8,634 bases of DNA from positions 1 to 8,634 of the forward strand of contig SXXZ01000018.1 of assembly GCA_005789375.1 (NCBI GenBank), written 5' to 3'. Within the stretch, counting starts at the first letter, position 1; each line of letters opens with the position of its first letter. Of this stretch, positions 6,081 to 8,634 are shown piece by piece. This DNA is from Verrucomicrobiales bacterium (GTDB lineage: Bacteria; Verrucomicrobiota; Verrucomicrobiae; Limisphaerales; UBA9464). A program made the position numbers and the translations under genes. The notes beneath the pieces were generated by a model that saw nothing but the letters and a program-made list of their open reading frames with translations, was not told where the DNA came from and did no database searches.

Positions 6081-7184
6081 CTACTGGAAGAACCCGCGGA
6101 CGGCCGCGATGACTCGATCGACTTGGTCGTCGGTGAGTTCGGGATACATGGGCAAGGGTTGGATCCGCCGGCTGACCGCTTCGGCCACCGGATAATCGCC
6201 CGGCTGGCCGCCTTGATCGGCGTAGCAGCGCTGAAGGTGCAAGGGCACCGGGTAGTAGATGAGCGTGGGAATGCCCGCGGCTTCGAGGTGCTTCTGCAGG
6301 GCATCCTGTCGATCGGTCAGCACGGCGTAGACATGCCACACGTGAGTATTGCCGGGGGCGACGACGGGCAACTCGACGGGCAGGCCGGCCAATCCGGCCG
6401 AATACCGAGCGGCGATCGCGGCCCGGCGTTGATTCCAACGGGCCAGGTGCGGGAGCTTCACGCGGAGGATGGCCGCCTGAAGTTCATCGAGCCGCGAATT
6501 AAACCCGTGCAAGTCGTGGTAGTAACGCTTCTCGATGCCGTGGACGCGCAGCATCCGCAGCTTCTTGGCGAGGGCTGGATCTTGGGTGATGCACATACCA
6601 CCATCCCCGTCGGCACCAAGGTTCTTCGTGGGGTAGAAACTGAGGCAGCCAATACGACCGATACCCGCGAGGCCCCGGCCTTCCCACGTCGCACCGATGG
6701 CTTGAGCGCAATCCTCTACCAGCGACAGTCCGTGGCTTTGGCACAGGGGCAACAAGTCCCCAAGCGGCGCTGCCTGACCGAAGAGATGTACCGGCAACAA
6801 GGCCTTGGTGCGCGGCGTGATGCGCCGGGCCACGTCGACCGGATCGAGGGTGAAGGTCCGCGGATCAATGTCGGCGAAAACCACCTTGGCCCCCAGCTGA
6901 TGAATGCTCTCGGCCGGGGCAATATAGGTGAAAGGCGTCGTGATGACCTCGTCGCCAGGACCGATGTCGAGGGCCTTGAGGGCCAGCGTCAGGGCGTCAG
7001 AGCCAGAATTGACACCGATGCCATGGGCGGCTCCGCAGAAGGTCGCCACCTCTTGTTCGAGGGCTGCGACATTGGGGCCCAGGATGAAGTGGCCAGCATC
7101 GATGACCGCAGTGACGGCGCGCAGCAACTCTTCGCGCAAGGGGGCGGTTTGCGCTCCGGGATTCAGGAAGGCAATCGGTGTCAT
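6081..7184 (-). CDS. DegT/DnrJ/EryC1/StrS-family PLP-dependent aminotransferase (367 aa)
   Basis: A fold-type I PLP enzyme of the family that mainly transfers an amino group from glutamate to keto-sugars (often nucleotide-linked) for polysaccharide, O-antigen or glycoprotein sugars. The PLP Schiff-base lysine is Lys187 in SFYPTKNLGADGDGG. Asp157 in VEDCAQAIGA contacts the pyridine nitrogen, and GVNSGSDALTLAL (57-69) is the phosphate-binding loop. GHFILGPNVAALE (31-43) and GFNSRLDELQAAIL (227-240) are also classic for the family. The length is normal. The start is ATG 7184, with AGAGG nine bases upstream. It lies 67 bp downstream of cysD on the same strand, close enough for co-transcription, but no sugar-biosynthesis partner is in the window. 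The exact substrate cannot be told from sequence; UDP-4-keto or 3-keto sugar aminotransferases are the likeliest types. Confidence 0.93.
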   Translation of the reverse strand: MTPIAFLNPGAQTAPLREELLRAVTAVIDAGHFILGPNVAALEQEVATFCGAAHGIGVNSGSDALTLALKALDIGPGDEVITTPFTYIAPAESIHQLGAKVVFADIDPRTFTLDPVDVARRITPRTKALLPVHLFGQAAPLGDLLPLCQSHGLSLVEDCAQAIGATWEGRGLAGIGRIGCLSFYPTKNLGADGDGGMCITQDPALAKKLRMLRVHGIEKRYYHDLHGFNSRLDELQAAILRVKLPHLARWNQRRAAIAARYSAGLAGLPVELPVVAPGNTHVWHVYAVLTDRQDALQKHLEAAGIPTLIYYPVPLHLQRCYADQGGQPGDYPVAEAVSRRIQPLPMYPELTDDQVDRVIAAVRGFFQ

Positions 7185-7188
7185 CGGT

Positions 7189-7198
7189 TAAGACCTCT
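7189..7198 (-). promoter_or_regulatory. Ribosome binding site of the DegT-family aminotransferase gene
   Basis: On the minus strand AGAGGTC precedes the ATG at 7184 by about nine bases from the AGAGG core. It supports that start and shows that the gene has its own translation signal within the 67-bp gap after cysD. Confidence 0.5.
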
Positions 7199-7251
7199 AT
7201 GAAGGGGGCGGCCGGGGCGAAGGGATGGGCTGAACAGGGACGACACTCGTC

Positions 7252-8190
7252 TCAGAAATAGCCCGCCTTCTTGCGGTCTTCCATGGCGGCCTCGCTGGCC
7301 TTGTCATCGGCTCGGGTACCCCGCTCGGTGACCCGGGCTGCGGCCACCTCGCCGATGATGTCATCGACCGATTCAGCCGGGCTCTCGATCATGCCCGTGC
7401 TAATCATGTCAGCAATGGTCCGCACCCGGACCACCAGGGACTGAACCGGCTCGTTGGGCTTGGGGCGCCCGCCTAAGTAGGGATCGGGACGGGACACGTC
7501 CGTGTGCGGCGGCGGGACCGGCAGCCATTGTCCCCCCCGGCGGAAACAATCCCGGCGGTGGCTGAAATAAATGTTGGGCACCTCGAGACGCTCCTGGCGG
7601 ATGTATTCCCACACGTCCATCTCGGTCCAGTTAGACAACGGGAACACGCGCATGTTTTCGCCCGGGTTGAGGCGAGCGTTGTAGAGGTTCCAGATTTCCG
7701 GGCGCTGGTTCTTCGGATCCCATTGGCCAAAGGCATCGCGGAAGCTAAAGAAGCGCTCCTTGGCCCGGGCCTTTTCTTCGTCACGGCGGGCCCCGCCGAT
7801 GCAGCAGTCAAAACGAAACTCCTCGATGGCGCCGAGCAGCACCGGAATTTGCAACTGGTTGCGGCTCAACTGACCCGGTGTCGGGGTGACAAAGCCTTTG
7901 GCAACGCCTTCATCGACGGTGCGGACAATGAGCTTGGCCCCCAGTTGCTGGGCGCGACGATCGCGAAACTCGATGAGCTCAGGAAACTCATGGCCCGTCT
8001 CCACGTTGAGGAAGGGCATCGGCAGATCGGAGGGCCGGAAGGCCTTCTCGGCCAGGCGCAGGAGGCAAATCGAATCTTTGCCGCCAGAAAACAGCAGGGC
8101 CGGTCGTTCAAATTCGGCGGCCACCTCGCGCATGATGTGGATGGCCTCGGTCTCGAGGTACTGGAGGTGGTCGAGTTGGTAGCTTCTCAT
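7252..8190 (-). CDS. cysD: CysD, sulfate adenylyltransferase (ATP sulfurylase) subunit 2 (312 aa)
   Basis: CysD is the adenylyl-transferring subunit of the heterodimeric ATP sulfurylase. With the GTPase CysN it makes APS from ATP and sulfate, the first step of sulfate assimilation. The PP-loop is SGGKDS at residues 35-40. NVETGHEFPELIEFRD (62-77), GGARRDEEKARAKER (132-146) and VFPLSNWTEMDVWEYI (182-197) are typical, as is the C terminus ATERGTRADDKA-like block ending MEDRKKAGYF (residues 287-312). The length is near the usual 300. The start is ATG 8190; the bases just upstream on the coding strand are pyrimidine-rich (CCCTTCCTCC) and contain no Shine-Dalgarno, so translation may depend on coupling to cysH, which ends 42 bases before. 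The N-terminal MRSYQLDHLQYLETEAIHIM matches the family, so the start is secure. No cysN follows. A NodP-type role in sulfating polysaccharide is conceivable, but cysH next door favours assimilation. Confidence 0.96.
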   Translation of the reverse strand: MRSYQLDHLQYLETEAIHIMREVAAEFERPALLFSGGKDSICLLRLAEKAFRPSDLPMPFLNVETGHEFPELIEFRDRRAQQLGAKLIVRTVDEGVAKGFVTPTPGQLSRNQLQIPVLLGAIEEFRFDCCIGGARRDEEKARAKERFFSFRDAFGQWDPKNQRPEIWNLYNARLNPGENMRVFPLSNWTEMDVWEYIRQERLEVPNIYFSHRRDCFRRGGQWLPVPPPHTDVSRPDPYLGGRPKPNEPVQSLVVRVRTIADMISTGMIESPAESVDDIIGEVAAARVTERGTRADDKASEAAMEDRKKAGYF

Positions 8191-8232
8191 GGAGGAAGGG
8201 CTCAGATCAGAATGAGGCGGTGTTAGACAGGT

Positions 8233-8634
8233 TCAGACCGAGGCAACGGCCTTGCCACCCCAGGCGGCATGCAAGCCGCACTCCCGTTTGTCGTCAGCCT
8301 TGGCCGGATCGAAGTAATCCCACTCGTTGGGCAAATCGTTCTCCTTCAAATAGGCCTCCATCTGGGCGTCGCTCCAGTAGAAGAGCGGGCTCAGCTTGAG
8401 TGATCCGAAATTGCCGTCGGGGCTGACAGTGTCGAGGCCGGCTCGGTTGGGGTTCTGGATTTGTCGCAACGCGGTGATCCAAACCGTCGGCGCCAACTCG
8501 CGCATGCCGCGCTGGAAGGGCTCGAGCTTCATCACGGTGCTGAAGGCCTTGATGCGCTCTTCATTCTCCGGGGTGGGCTCGGGCATGCCGCCGTCCACGG
8601 CATCATAGTGGGCGGCCGTCTTGCGCGGCAGGTA
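8233..8634 (-). CDS. cysH: CysH, phosphoadenylyl-/adenylyl-sulfate reductase (C-terminal 133 residues, 5' end outside window)
   Basis: CysH reduces PAPS or APS to sulfite using thioredoxin or glutaredoxin electrons. The frame is open to the right edge, reading in from YLPRKTAAHYDAV. The catalytic motif KRECGLH is present near the C terminus (catalytic Cys at window-residue 119). WITALRQIQNPNRAG and KLSPLFYWSDAQMEAYLKEN match the family's product-binding and helical segments. No CXXC is visible in the roughly 25 residues before ECGLH, where iron-sulfur APS reductases carry one, so the protein looks like the cluster-free PAPS-specific type. The N-terminal CC pair, if any, lies outside the window. 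The tail after ECGLH is short (AAWGGKAVASV). The gene is upstream of cysD on the same strand with a 42-bp gap, a likely operon. Confidence 0.92.
   Translation of the reverse strand, partial: YLPRKTAAHYDAVDGGMPEPTPENEERIKAFSTVMKLEPFQRGMRELAPTVWITALRQIQNPNRAGLDTVSPDGNFGSLKLSPLFYWSDAQMEAYLKENDLPNEWDYFDPAKADDKRECGLHAAWGGKAVASV

Noticed and set aside
6054..7202. 382-codon open frame on the plus strand opposite the aminotransferase
   Set aside because: It mirrors a gene with an intact PLP site and shows no motif of its own. It is a codon-bias shadow.
1..8634. CRISPR array, tRNA, rRNA, transposase, integrase or phage genes
   Set aside because: I saw no regularly spaced direct repeats with unique spacers, no cloverleaf or rRNA signature, and no transposase- or integrase-like translation on either strand.

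Overview
The window is a GC-rich piece of bacterial chromosome with seven protein genes I can name or place and one that I cannot identify. Two genes run off the ends. The protein styles (a ClpP with a [16 protein letters not shown] core, a full-length YgiQ, and a small uncharacterised alpha-helical protein), together with intergenic hairpin repeats, suggest Verrucomicrobiota or another member of the PVC group. This is an impression from sequence style, not a phylogenetic result. I see no phage, plasmid, transposase, CRISPR array, tRNA or rRNA.

Left part (1-1479, minus strand): the Clp protease pair, with clpP (629-1273) upstream of clpX (480 leftward, cut by the window edge). The 148-bp gap between them carries a heptamer tandem repeat. 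The trigger factor gene tig, often found just upstream of clpP, is not there. Instead a 206-bp divergent intergenic region separates clpP from a plus-strand gene for a 12-helix MFS transporter (1480-2856).

Middle (2857-3837): a plus-strand gene for an unrecognised 152-residue helical protein (3162-3620), with repeat-bearing non-coding DNA on both sides. It converges on ygiQ. The gap at the convergence holds a weak terminator-like hairpin and two short tandem duplications.

Right part (3838-8634, all minus strand): in transcription order, cysH (PAPS/APS reductase, 3' part only), cysD (ATP sulfurylase small subunit), a DegT/DnrJ/EryC1-type PLP aminotransferase, a 428-bp non-coding stretch with a twin-hairpin repeat, and ygiQ (radical SAM). 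CysD activates sulfate to APS and CysH reduces activated sulfate to sulfite, so this end is assimilatory sulfate reduction. cysN, the GTPase partner of cysD, does not follow cysD as it usually does; a sugar-aminotransferase-like gene sits there instead.

Most of the window is conserved housekeeping or metabolic sequence. I found no convincing new multi-gene system. The items most worth a second look are the twin-hairpin element at about 5964-6014, the recurring two-copy tandem duplications of 13-16 bp (one of them inside the clpP coding sequence), the cysH-cysD-aminotransferase layout without cysN, and the unidentified 152-residue protein.
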